Assembly: GCA_914767715.1 (NCBI GenBank)
Contig: OU612070.1
Location: forward strand, 13,843,501-13,907,500
Origin: Membranipora membranacea
Taxonomy: Eukaryota > Bryozoa > Gymnolaemata > Cheilostomatida > Membraniporidae
Direction of reading: 5' to 3'
DNA length: 64,000 bases
How positions within the stretch are numbered: position 1 is the stretch's first letter; every line of letters starts with the position of its first letter. The translations under genes were made by a program, and so were the position numbers. The notes beneath the pieces were generated by a model. That model had not been told where the DNA came from. It was given only the letters and a program-made list of their open reading frames with translations, and did not search any database. Below are positions 41,900-54,000 of the stretch, one piece after another.

Positions 41900-44150
41900 C
41901 CGATGAGATTGTTGTAGATGTTTTGTGTACGACTTGCTGTTTCCTGTTAGTTAAATATTCAATGCACAGATTTATGATCGACTGATCATATTTTAGATCA
42001 TCCATAATGTGGGCAAGCGTAACCGGGCGCATGTTGTCACTGTCTAAGAAGGTCTCAAATAAGGCATGTACTTGTCTTTGCAGTCTAGTGAAGTTTTACA
42101 GGGTGATATTTCTCTAACCATAGCATCTGTAGTACCGATCTCTTTGGTATAGGCATAATGGTTATTATCGACCACATTATCCACAGAGAGACTCCGTATA
42201 ATATAATCTTCAGCTATTTTCCCGCAGTGGAAAACCAGTGCTATATTAGGCCAATAGTCTTTATACTCCTTTGGGAATGATACATTCTCATGCGGAAATA
42301 TCTCAGATCATTTCCAGAGAACAGGGTATTTACCAGTCCTAAGCATGGTCTCTTTCTTGAAACAGCTATGGATTCTGCATTCAGCTTGCTGATCCATTGC
42401 CAAAAATTATCTGAATGTGTGGCCTTTCTAGTATATAGGTTTATCAGTCTCTATAGTGATGTCAGATGTAGGTACAAACGGTGATATTGGCTTGTCAGTA
42501 TGCTGTAATAATATTGGGAAAGACAACTCTGACTGATCATTGTCGGTATTATAATAGCAACTGAGGTTGTTCACAAACTTGTCCGGAGATTGCTAGTTGC
42601 CATTGACTGTTACCTATGGACTTGTACTGCGGAGATGTCAATAATTCTATATTTGACCACCATTTTCTTGAATCCGCCATTATTTTGTTGTTATTCTGAG
42701 CATGGCATTTTCTTAATTTTTTACATAGCTTTGGTAGAGTTTTATCAGACATTTCCATTTTACTTTGTTCTTGCTTCGGTGGGATTTTTGTTTTGCACGT
42801 CTTAATTTGAGTGTCAATCGAATTGGATAATGTTTGTCAAATATCTTTGCTGTCCACATATGGAGCTTGCTCAGCTTCATGCCAATTTAGTTCCGCAGAA
42901 ATTTTGATTTTAGCGGGTGGTTTTTTATTATGCTTACTGATAGGTTTATAGCTGAGAGGTTTTCGAAAACCATGACTGACAGTAATGGATTTATGGTCGC
43001 TGCTACCGAATACTCGAGAACATTGGTGAACAGGTTGTCTAGGTAGGCTTCTTCTCTTGTTGGAAAGTTTATGAGTTAAGTAAGCCCAAGTGCTGGCTCC
43101 ATAGAAGCTGAATCTAGGCCATTAAAGTGCCTGTATAAGATGAGCTGACTATTTTTTGTGCTGTTCGATAGAAAGGATCTGGATGGTGTCATACAGGCGA
43201 TCTGTTGTAGATTGTTTGTTGGATTCATTTGGAGCCCAGGCGGATGATATATCACTCCGCATACTAATGGCTCTTTGATATGAGGCACACTGACCAACAC
43301 TTGTCACATACACTATATGTGACAGCCTAGGTGCATGACTCTACATGAAGTTAGGCGTTGTATATTGCACTCTCATGGTTGCCATGGTCCTAATCTGATT
43401 AATTGTTATACTCTTCCGCATTTACTTCCGTTGTTTGCACATTTAATTACCATCTAAATCCGAGGTTGGCCATCAAAATAATGACGTATCATCCCACCCG
43501 TTTCTATTTTTACGACCTATTTATACAGGTCAGTATAAAGAACAGTGGTTTTTGCTCTGAAGAATCAGTTACAATTTCGAGTTACAATTGCGAGTTACGA
43601 TCGGGAGTTACCTGTGACAGTTACAACTTGGCGTTGCAATTTATCAGTTGCTTGGGCATTTGCCCCAGGGTGCAGTTCAGTAAAAAAATCATCAAACTGC
43701 CAAAAAACTGCATTCAGTATAATAAAGTAATCTCATATGAACTCTTCCAGCAGTGAAATGTCGTGATCTTTCTCGATCCGACACTCATAAAGATGAAACC
43801 GTTGTTGAAGTGTATGCAGTCAGCTAGTTGATGTGATACTCTGACTTAACATAAAGCCCAACACCTCCCCCACCACCCACGCGCAGTAATTGTGACCTTT
43901 GCTGTTTACAGTTTTTCAGTCTAGGTGGTTATCATACTCACTGACGGATATATCGGTTGGTTACTATATTTGCAGATGTGTGATTAGTTGGATTTTTCAT
44001 TTCAGCATTGTCTAACAGGAGTAAGTTCTGTTCTGTTCTGTGATCAATCCAATCCCAGTCATAATGTGCTGATACGTGTGTTGAAGCATGGTTGAGATGG
44101 TTCAGCTGATCTCTGGAGCATTTGATATTTGTGCCTGGCATAATTGGTAC
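41900..44150 (-). pseudogene. degenerate CR1/L2-like non-LTR retrotransposon (endonuclease and RT remains)
   Basis: On the minus strand, fragments appear in the expected order. Endonuclease parts are GGGGVGLYVKSEY (about 43.85 kb), PLVCGVIYHPPG and FNGLDS...LGLT (about 43.1-43.3 kb) and FPTREEAYLDNLFTN...YSVAA (about 43.0 kb). RT parts follow (about 42.1-42.3 kb): WPNIALVFHCGKIAEDYI and NNHYAYTKEIGTTDAMV, the counterparts of YRPI-LT and N-QYAF-RSTTDAL. The pieces lie in different frames with stops, so the copy is dead. Exact ends are not defined. Confidence 0.68.
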
Positions 44151-44730
44151 CGCTGATATCCTTGGAAATTGTCTCTATGAGTTGGTGAATTGAACTACCA
44201 ATACTGCACAAATTAATCTAGCAGACTTAGACTCTATTCCTCAACATCAATTGCTCAGTTGTTTCTCTCTTTCGGTCTCTCAATGTGACACACTCATTCA
44301 TGATATCATTGACATAAAACATAGACATTTCATCAAAAAGTGGACAATTTATAATGGAAAAACCACAATATTGTTAACTATCTGTCTTATCAATATTCAA
44401 TGGTGCAAATGTTTTTGAATAAATATTTTAGCGCACTGCTATGGGCAGGGCTGGTTAAGTTTAACTAGTATACTCTTGCACACAATTCATGATGCCTGGG
44501 GGATTGTCTGTAAAACAGTCATTGGTTGTTAGACTGACACAAAAGGCTTATATAAAGGGGATGCATTATGCACCGGTGGAATTTTACCACCTCAATTTTC
44601 ATGAATTCATTGAAACTGACTAGCAAACTGTGTTCTGGTGAATTGGTCTAATAACACATGTCAATACAATCATCACCAATAAACAAGTTGTGACGGTATT
44701 GGTATTAACAAAACTTTTGGCTGCATTTCA

Positions 44731-44881
44731 GTATCCGGAGCGGCATATGAAATCCTTTAAGAGAGATTATCAGAGACATGGGAAATATAATCTAGATATT
44801 CAAGTTCCTCATCTAGCAAGATTGGCTGATCACTACAAACAGAAATATCATCAGACTCAGAACTGGACTGATTGTCTAAAA
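44731..44881 (+). other. possible coding exon, readable on both strands
   Basis: Plus strand: acceptor GCTGCATTTCAG, about 50 codons (YPERHMKSFKRDYQRH, LARLADHYKQKYHQTQNW), then donor GTGAGTAG. Minus strand: acceptor CTACTCACTTTTAG, then SSSESDDISVCSDQPIL...ELEYLDYISHV and a TAA at about 44,757. Both have plausible splice sites, but only one is likely real. Neither family is recognised and no companion exon was found. Confidence 0.3.
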
Positions 44882-45373
44882 GTGAGTAGACTTTAGAATG
44901 AGTTTCCATGAGGACGCAGGGACATGAGGAGTAGGTGAAGATTTGTTTTTTATCATGCCCTTTTTGGGAACTTATAATGCAAACCGCAGTCCGCAGGGCA
45001 TAGTGTGTGCGTAAGCGCTCTATCATATTGACACTATTCTCTTCCATGACACACCAATTTAATAAAAACAATTTTTACTTGTCAAGATTCACATTAGTTG
45101 CCCACTTGGTAAGAATAAAAAAGTTGTTTATCACTCGATGAAAGCACTACCTGCTCACCATAAACAATACCTGTAACATTCTGTCAATCATAGGCGTATT
45201 TAACTATCTCGAACTCTCGAATGTTAGAGGCAAGGATGGTTAGAGTGTTGGGAAAAATGTTCCACCCTCGAATCAAGTAATGAGGAATTGTCTTCTTTGT
45301 CTGTTATTATTATTAGTTGTCCTCTCTTTGTCACTGGACATAAAAGTAAAATTTTGATATGAAACCAGTAGAC

Positions 45374-46765
45374 TTTTTGTTGTCTATTGACATTCCAAGG
45401 TCATCTTAATTAATACTTTGGGATGCAACAAAGTTACAGGAAAATACAGATAGAGCAAATCTTTTCTCCCTAAAAACTTCCTCATGCTACCCTAATGCTA
45501 CCCAAATCTCTGGAGTATTGCTCTGTATATATTGTTACCCAGAAAGTCCCTTGACTTTTATCCCTCCAATCCTCTCATCAATATGCATATTTAGCAGCAA
45601 AGCAAGCACACCTGTCTGTTTTTGTTTTTTTTTCATCATCATCATCATCATGATCATCATTTCATTATTGATGATGATGGTTGGTGGTTGATTGATTGCT
45701 TGTTGTTGATTCATTGATTTTATTGTTGTGTTGATTGATTGAGACTGTCAACAGAACCCCACAGAACCACCACTTGGCCATCAATCATAGTCATAGCTAT
45801 CAATCATGGTCACAACACAGCCTCAGAGTCAGACCCACTGCAGTCATCATGGGCACCTGCTGGATCAGACATAGTACACAACAATATATACATCATATTT
45901 ATTCTGGGGAATGATGTTGATTTTCCAATCTTTAACCTGGAGGTCAACAAGTCACTTACTTACCATTGGAGTTTGTCTGGTTATGTTAATATTCTCTACT
46001 CTAACAATTTGTTAGAGACTCTAACAAATTTGTTAGAGTCTCTAACAGATGCTTGTCTCCTGAAAAAAATTTTTGTTGTCTATTGACATTCCAAGGTCAT
46101 CTTAATTAATACTTTGGGATGCAACAAAGTTACAGGAAAATACAGATAGAGCAAATCTTTTCTCCCTAAAAACTTCCTCATGCTACCCTAATGCTACCCA
46201 AATCTCTGGAGTATTGCTCTGTATATATTGTTACCCAGAAAGTCCCTTGACTTTTATCCCTCCAATCCTCTCATCAATATGCATATTTAGCAGCAAAGCA
46301 AGCACACCTGTCTGTTTTTGTTTTTTTTTCATCATCATCATCATCATGATCATCATTTCATTATTGATGATGATGGTTGGTGGTTGATTGATTGCTTGTT
46401 GTTGATTCATTGATTTTATTGTTGTGTTGATTGATTGAGACTGTCAACAGAACCCCACAGAACCACCACTTGGCCATCAATCATAGTCATAGCTATCAAT
46501 CATGGTCACAACACAGCCTCAGAGTCAGACCCACTGCAGTCATCATGGGCACCTGCTGGATCAGACATAGTACACAACAATATATACATCATATTTATTC
46601 TGGGGAATGATGTTGATTTTCCAATCTTTAACCTGGAGGTCAACAAGTCACTTACTTACCATTGGAGTTTGTCTGGTTATGTTAATATTCTCTACTCTAA
46701 CAATTTGTTAGAGACTCTAACAAATTTGTTAGAGTCTCTAACAGATGCTTGTCTCCTGAAAAAAA
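45374..46765 (+). repeat. 696-bp perfect tandem duplication
   Basis: Unit 1 is 45374-46069 and unit 2 is 46070-46765, apparently identical over their full length, with TTTTT at each junction (45374, 46070, 46766). Each unit contains a (CAT)n-like run, an ATTGATT-rich stretch and a palindromic TCTAACAAATTTGTTAGA cluster. The shared open frame of about 110 codons is probably not a gene. Confidence 0.92.
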
Positions 46766-48075
46766 TTTTTCCGCTGCGCGGGGCTTTTTTTGTTAGAGAG
46801 TTGACCAGACAGATTAAATACGCCTATGCTGTCAATAATATGAGATGAAAAAGCTAGGGATGGAGGTGGTCACGGTTGCTCAATGCGAACCCAATCCTGA
46901 GATCAGAGTAAAATGTGGAAAACTTAAGGCTTGGTTGATTGAGGGTCAATGTTTTGCTTCTGATGTTTTACGGTAATTGTCACAGAATGTGAGCAATGAA
47001 CTAAACCTCCAGGAAGAACAACTCATAGTTAAGCTGGCTGCTGATTGGCTATTTCCGAAAATTTGAAAAATGATGTGCATGCATAAATAATGGTCACTTG
47101 AAATTAGAGAGTGATCAGTAAAAAATGAAATTGCAATCACTAGGAGTAATTGTTTATGATGAAACATGGTTATGAGGGATAACAGGACTCATACCTTCAA
47201 CTGCCTGTCCAACATTCCATGATTTAGAGTTAGATGACACATTCCTCAGCATATCTTGCTTGTATATGCTGATTTTACTGAGTTTTTCATCATTTTACAA
47301 TCAAAATGTGAATGTTCAATGTATTTACCTGCAAGGTATATGTTCTTTGCAATATAGCCCATAGCCACATGTTTTTAGATTGATCAATTATGGGTTCTGC
47401 ATAGAGATTCCAGGATTTATAGAGTGAAAAATTAACATTTTAATGACTTTTCTCTGCATTATTTTTGAGGTTTAAGCATTGTATATCTGCAAAGGATGGC
47501 ACCTCAACTGTCAATGAGCATCTTCTCTATAGTTCCATGTCTCAGTTTAGTGAAATAAACCATCAGTTATGAGAATATTTGGTGTCAACACCATGGCCAT
47601 CAAGCCTCATCACTAAGCATATTCACAGAATTGCGGTTATTTTCTAGTGAGTCAGTGTATTCAGTGTAACCCACCCCTAATTGCTACAAAAGAACTTGGG
47701 CTATCATGGAGTTATGTTTCCAATTTAGTGTGTTTTTGAGAGGACAACTCTGAACCAACTGCACACACCTCAATTGGTCATGTGACAGCAGTTGTTCTTC
47801 CTGGAGGTTTAGTTCATTGATGTGAGTGATTTCAGTAGGCTTGATAAATTATTTAATGAACACGTTTGAGAGCTAATGACGTATAGAACGTACCTGCTTG
47901 TGAGGAGGAGCCTAAAGCCATAATGGTGTTAAGTAAAAGATAATAGTTAAAGTCTGGTTGTTAAATGGTATATTAAAGAATAGGAAGGTCAAATACCAAT
48001 AAAACATAATTATCAAGGCACTTACAATATTATTTTGAAGTACATATCTGAGGAGGGATTACAATTCTGTTGTAG
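46766..48075. other. region upstream of the NTase-TPR gene
   Basis: No confident coding exon. It should contain the promoter and at least one upstream exon of the giant gene, since an acceptor-like TTCTGTTGTAG ends at 48075. The phrase CTGGAGGTTTAGTTCATTG occurs at about 47,799 and, inverted, at about 46,996-47,015, forming an inverted pair about 0.8 kb apart. Confidence 0.4.
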
Positions 48076-51000
48076 GCACATTCCCTATATAACTCTGTGG
48101 CTACAAGAAAGCCAAAGTTTGAGGGATGGAAGGAAAGGGCATTTGAACTGCAGCAGGCGTTCTGGGGAGGTCAGTCAAAGATGACTTACACAGACCAGAA
48201 AATATTGACAGACAAGCTGAAGCAGCAGCTAGAAGCTATAAGGACGGAATGCAGAGAAAAGCAGAAAATCCCCGATGAGATGGTTGGTTTACTGGACAGG
48301 AAGTGTGAAGATGAAAACTGGGATAAAGTTTATTATGAGAGCATGAAGGCTATTTCACTTTGGTGCTCAGATGAGATGGCAAAACTCGCAGAGGTTGTCA
48401 TAAGAGAGAGTCTAAGCTGTCTAACTGCGAATCCTCCTTGTCGTTTTACAGCAGTTGCAATCGGTTCTGTGGCAAAAGGAGAGGCAACTCCCTATTCAGA
48501 CCTTGAGTTCCTGTTTCTTATTGAGTCAAAAACACCAGAAACTGTATGTTATTTTGAAACATTGGCTTTAACTTCATATTTCCTGATAGGGAACTTAGGG
48601 GAGACAAAGCTTTCCTATATGGCAGTTGAAGAACTGTACGGGTGGTTTGATGACAGGGCAAAGAACGGATTCAAGATAGATGGGCTGGCAAAAGGAGCTG
48701 GCAACATCCCCACAGGTAGTGGTCTCTCTGAAAATCACAATCACTTCATAGTCACCCCAAAAGAGCTAGCAGAAAGGCACCAACACATACTCAATAATCC
48801 AGTTGAGGAAGAGGCCCTCAGAGGTGACCTGACAGCTATGCTGACATATATGAAGCCTTTCTATTCGCACTGTGGTGATGAGCTGTTTCAGGATCTCACT
48901 GATAACCTAAACACGCAATTAGTTGACACATCCGTCAATCCAAAGAGAAAGCAAACCAACCTCAAAATGCTCATCACTGATGCACGCAAATTCAACTTTC
49001 AACCCAGCTGTGATTTGATACATAAAGGGTTCAACGCAGATGTCAAACGAGAGCTATACAGATTTCCATCCATTATTTTACTTGATACCTGTATAGTTTT
49101 CAGCACCGTATCATCATCATCGTGGAGCTCTCTAGAGTTGCTCTCTAGAACTTCTAAAATAAGTGAGGATATTGCTACATCTTTTGGCGCAATGCTTTCA
49201 ATAGCGTCATATATTCGTCTTGGATCTTATTTGTATCATGACTCACATGACGACAGAATGTCTGTGGCAAAAAGCTTATTTTGGAAGGAGAATGCTGTAA
49301 AAAATTCTGAACCTGATTTGGAAAACAGACGATGGTATATTTCTGTTGAGCTATTCTGTAGACTTTGCGAATTGATGGCTCCCATAAAAGATTATTTAGC
49401 AATGGAAGAAATGCACACAAAAGACAACTTTAAATTTCAACACTTATATCCAGATAAACAGTGGGCAAAAGTCACTACCCTGTTTTACAGCGGCAACTAT
49501 GATGATGCTATCGAAGCCCTGAAAGGAATGCACACTGAAAATGTTCACACAGTGAAGGGTGTGCAATCTCTGATCTCAACTGTGGACAGCAGCAGGCTTG
49601 ATGTCATATCAGAGATATTATACATGGCAGATGCTAAAGAAGCAGCTGTAACTCTGATGCAGTATCTGACTGAGCACAATATTGAAGATAAGAAAAGTCG
49701 ATTGTCTCTAGTGCTAGTGAATCTGGGTCGACCTGATGAAGCATTCCAAATACTGACAGCCTTAGAAACCAAGAGTAATGAGAATCACTACGCGCTTGGA
49801 CAAATTTATCAAAGCCAAAATGATTACAAGAAGGCAGAAAATCATTTCCTACAGGCACTTAAAATTTCATATAGTGAAAGTGGCTGCGAGCGCATGTTCG
49901 ATTACTATGGTAATCCAATAGCAGCAAAATATCCAACCAAACCTCTAGTTGATATGGAGAAAATGTCTGTGGAAGAAAGGATTGATATTATTGTTGATGT
50001 ATCACCATATCAACTAGGCTACCTTCTCGCATTAGCTGATATTTACCACAAACAAGAACAACATCGGTTCGCCCAAGCTTACTATACCAAATGTTTACAG
50101 GGACATAAGAAGCTTTACGGGCTATATGCTGTAGACAAGCTCAAACCCTGTATATTCTCTAGACTTGCAGATAGTTTTAAAGCCTTGGGACAGTACAGTG
50201 ATGCCGAGGACCACTACAAACAAGCATTAGCAATGTACAGAGAGCTGTCACAGAGTGGTGTCAGTAAGGATATAGCTCGTACACTGAGCTATCTGGGAGC
50301 TAACTACACAGATATGGGACAGTACAGTGATGCCGAGGACCACTACAAACAAGCATTAGCTATGTATAGAGAGCCATCAATCAGTGGTGTTAGTGAGGAT
50401 ATAGCTCGTACACTGAGCAATCTGGGAGTTATCTACAAAGCTATGGGACAGTACAGTGATGCCGAGGACCACTACAAACAAGCATTAGCAATGTACAGAG
50501 AGCCGTCAATCAGTGGTGTTAGTGAGGCTATAGCTCGTACACTGAGCAATCTGGGAGCTAACTACAAAGCTATGGGACAGTACAGTGATGCCGAGGACCA
50601 CTACAAACAAGCATTAGCAATGTACAGAGAGCCGTCAATCAGTGGTGTTAGTGAGGCTATAGCTCGTACACTGAGCAATCTGGGAGCTAACTACAAAGCT
50701 ATGGGACAGTACAGTGATGCCGAGGACCACTACAAACAAGCATTAGCTATGTATAGAGAGCCATCAATCAGTGGTGTTAGTGAGGATATAGCTCGTACAC
50801 TGAGCAATCTGGGAGTTAACTACAAAGCTATGGGACAGTACAGTGATGCCGAGGACTACTACAAACAAGCATTAGCTATGTATAGAGAGCCATCAATCAG
50901 TGGTGTTAGTGAGGATATAGCTCGTACACTGAGCAATCTGGGAGCTAACTACACAGATATGGGACAGTACAGTGATGCCGAGGACCACTACAAACAAGCA

Positions 51001-54000
51001 TTAGCTATGTATAGAGAGCCATCAATCAGTGGTGTTAGTGAGGATATAGCTCGTACACTGAGCAATCTGGGAGTTAACTACAAAGCTATGGGACAGTACA
51101 GTGATGCCGAGGACCACTACAAACAAGCATTAGCTATGTATAGAGAGCTATCGAACAGTGGTGTTAGTGAGGATATAGCTGGTACACTGAGCAATCTGGG
51201 AGCTAACTACGCAGATATGGGACAGTATGGTGATGCCGAGGACCACTACAAACAAGCATTAGCTATGTATAGAGAGCCATCAATCAGTGGTGTTAGTGAG
51301 GATATAGCTCGTACACTGAGCAATCTGGGAGTTAACTACAAAGCTATGGGACAGTACAGTGATGCCGAGGACTACTACAAACAAGCATTAGCTATGTATA
51401 GAGAGCCATCAATCAGTGGTGTTAGTGAGGATATAGCTCGTACACTGAGCAATCTGGGAGCTAACTACACAGATATGGGACAGTACAGTGATGCCGAGGA
51501 CCACTACAAACAAGCATTAGCTATGTATAGAGAGCCATCAATCAGTGGTGTTAGTGAGGATATAGCTCGTACACTGAGCAATCTGGGAGTTAACTACAAA
51601 GCTATGGGACAGTACAGTGATGCCGAGGACCACTACAAACAAGCATTAGCTATGTATAGAGAGCTATCGAACAGTGGTGTTAGTGAGGATATAGCTGGTA
51701 CACTGAGCAATCTGGGAGCTAACTACACAGATATGGGACAGTACAGTGATGCCGAGGACCACTACAAACAAGCATTAGCTATGTATAGAGAGCCATCAAT
51801 CAGTGGTGTTAGTGAGGATATAGCTCGTACACTGAGCAATCTGGGAGTTAACTACAAAGCTATGGGACAGTACAGTGATGCCGAGGACCACTACAAACAA
51901 GCATTAGCAATGTACAGAGAGCCGTCAATCAGTGGTGTTAGTGAGGCTATAGCTCGTACACTGAGCAATCTGGGAGCTAACTACAAAGCTATGGGACAGT
52001 ACAGTGATGCCGAGGACCACTACAAACAAGCATTAGCAATGTACAGAGAGCCGTCAATCAGTGGTGTTGGTGAGGCTATAGCTCGTACACTGAGCAATCT
52101 GGGAGCTAACTACAAAGCTATGGGACAGTACAGTGATGCCGAGGACCACTACAAACAAGCATTAGCTATGTATAGAGAGCCATCAATCAGTGGTGTTAGT
52201 GAGGATATAGCTCGTACACTGAGCAATCTGGGAGTTAACTACAAAGCTATGGGACAGTACAGTGATGCCGAGGACCACTACAAACAAGCATTAGCTATGT
52301 ATAGAGAGCTATCGAACAGTGGTGTTAGTGAGGATATAGCTGGTACACTGAGCAATCTGGGAGCTAACTACACAGATATGGGACAGTACGGTGATGCCGA
52401 GGACCACTACAAACAAGCATTAGCTATGTATAGAGAGCCATCAATCAGTGGTGTTAGTGAGGATATAGCTCGTACACTGAGCAATCTGGGAGTTAACTAC
52501 AAAGCTATGGGACAGTACAGTGATGCCGAGGACTACTACAAACAAGCATTAGCTATGTATAGAGAGCCATCAATCAGTGGTGTTAGTGAGGATATAGCTC
52601 GTACACTGAGCAATCTGGGAGCTAACTACACAGATATGGGACAGTACAGTGATGCCGAGGACCACTACAAACAAGCATTAGCTATGTATAGAGAGCCATC
52701 AATCAGTGGTGTTAGTGAGGATATAGCTCGTACACTGAGCAATCTGGGAGTTAACTACAAAGCTATGGGACAGTACAGTGATGCCGAGGACCACTACAAA
52801 CAAGCATTAGCTATGTATAGAGAGCTATCGAACAGTGGTGTTAGTGAGGATATAGCTGGTACACTGAGCAATCTGGGAGCTAACTACACATATATGGGAC
52901 AGTACAGTGATGCCGAGGACCACTACAAACAAGCATTAGCTATGTATAGAGAGCCATCAATCAGTGGTGTTAGTGAGGATATAGCTCGTACACTGAGCAA
53001 TCTGGGAGTTAACTACAAAGCTATGGGACAGTACAGTGATGCCGAGGACCACTACAAACAAGCATTAGCAATGTACAGAGAGCCGTCAATCAGTGGTGTT
53101 AGTGAGGCTATAGCTCGTACACTGAGCAATCTGGGAGTTAACTACAAAGCTATGGGACAGTACAGTGATGCCGAGGACCACTACAAACAAGCATTAGCAA
53201 TGTACAGAGAGCCGTCAATCAGTGGTGTTGGTGAGGCTATAGCTCGTACACTGAGCAATCTGGGAGCTAACTACAAAGCTATGGGACAGTACAGTGATGC
53301 CGAGGACCACTACAAACAAGCATTAGCTATGTATAGAGAGCCATCAATCAGTGGTGTTAGTGAGGATATAGCTCGTACACTGAGCAATCTGGGAGTTAAC
53401 TACAAAGCTATGGGACAGTACAGGGATGCCGAGGACCACTACAAACAAGCATTAGCTATGTATAGAGAGCCATCAATCAGTGGTGTTAGTGAGGATATAG
53501 CTGGTACACTGAGCAATCTGGGAGCTAACTACACAGATATGGGACAGTACGGTGATGCCGAGGACCACTACAAACAAGCATTAGCTATGTATAGAGAGCC
53601 ATCAATCAGTGGTGTTAGTGAGGATATAGCTCGTACACTGAGCAATCTGGGAGTTAACTACAAAGCTATGGGACAGTACAGTGATGCCGAGGACTACTAC
53701 AAACAAGCATTAGCTATGTATAGAGAGCCATCAATCAGTGGTGTTAGTGAGGATATAGCTCGTACACTGAGCAATCTGGGAGCTAACTACACAGATATGG
53801 GACAGTACAGTGATGCCGAGGACCACTACAAACAAGCATTAGCTATGTATAGAGAGCCATCAATCAGTGGTGTTAGTGAGGATATAGCTCGTACACTGAG
53901 CAATCTGGGAGTTAACTACAAAGCTATGGGACAGTACAGTGATGCCGAGGACCACTACAAACAAGCATTAGCTATGTATAGAGAGCTATCGAACAGTGGT

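Noticed and set aside
45374-46765. Pair of LTRs of a retrotransposon
   Set aside because: The two units are directly adjacent with no internal region, lack TG...CA ends and primer-binding site, and so fit a simple tandem duplication.
45739-46848. Duplicated frames of 115 and 137 codons
   Set aside because: Both are copies of the same repeat unit with low-complexity surroundings; duplication explains their similarity, and there is no coding signature.
49175-49858. Minus-strand frames within the NTase region of the giant gene
   Set aside because: Antisense shadows of a strongly coding frame, with no splice or promoter context.
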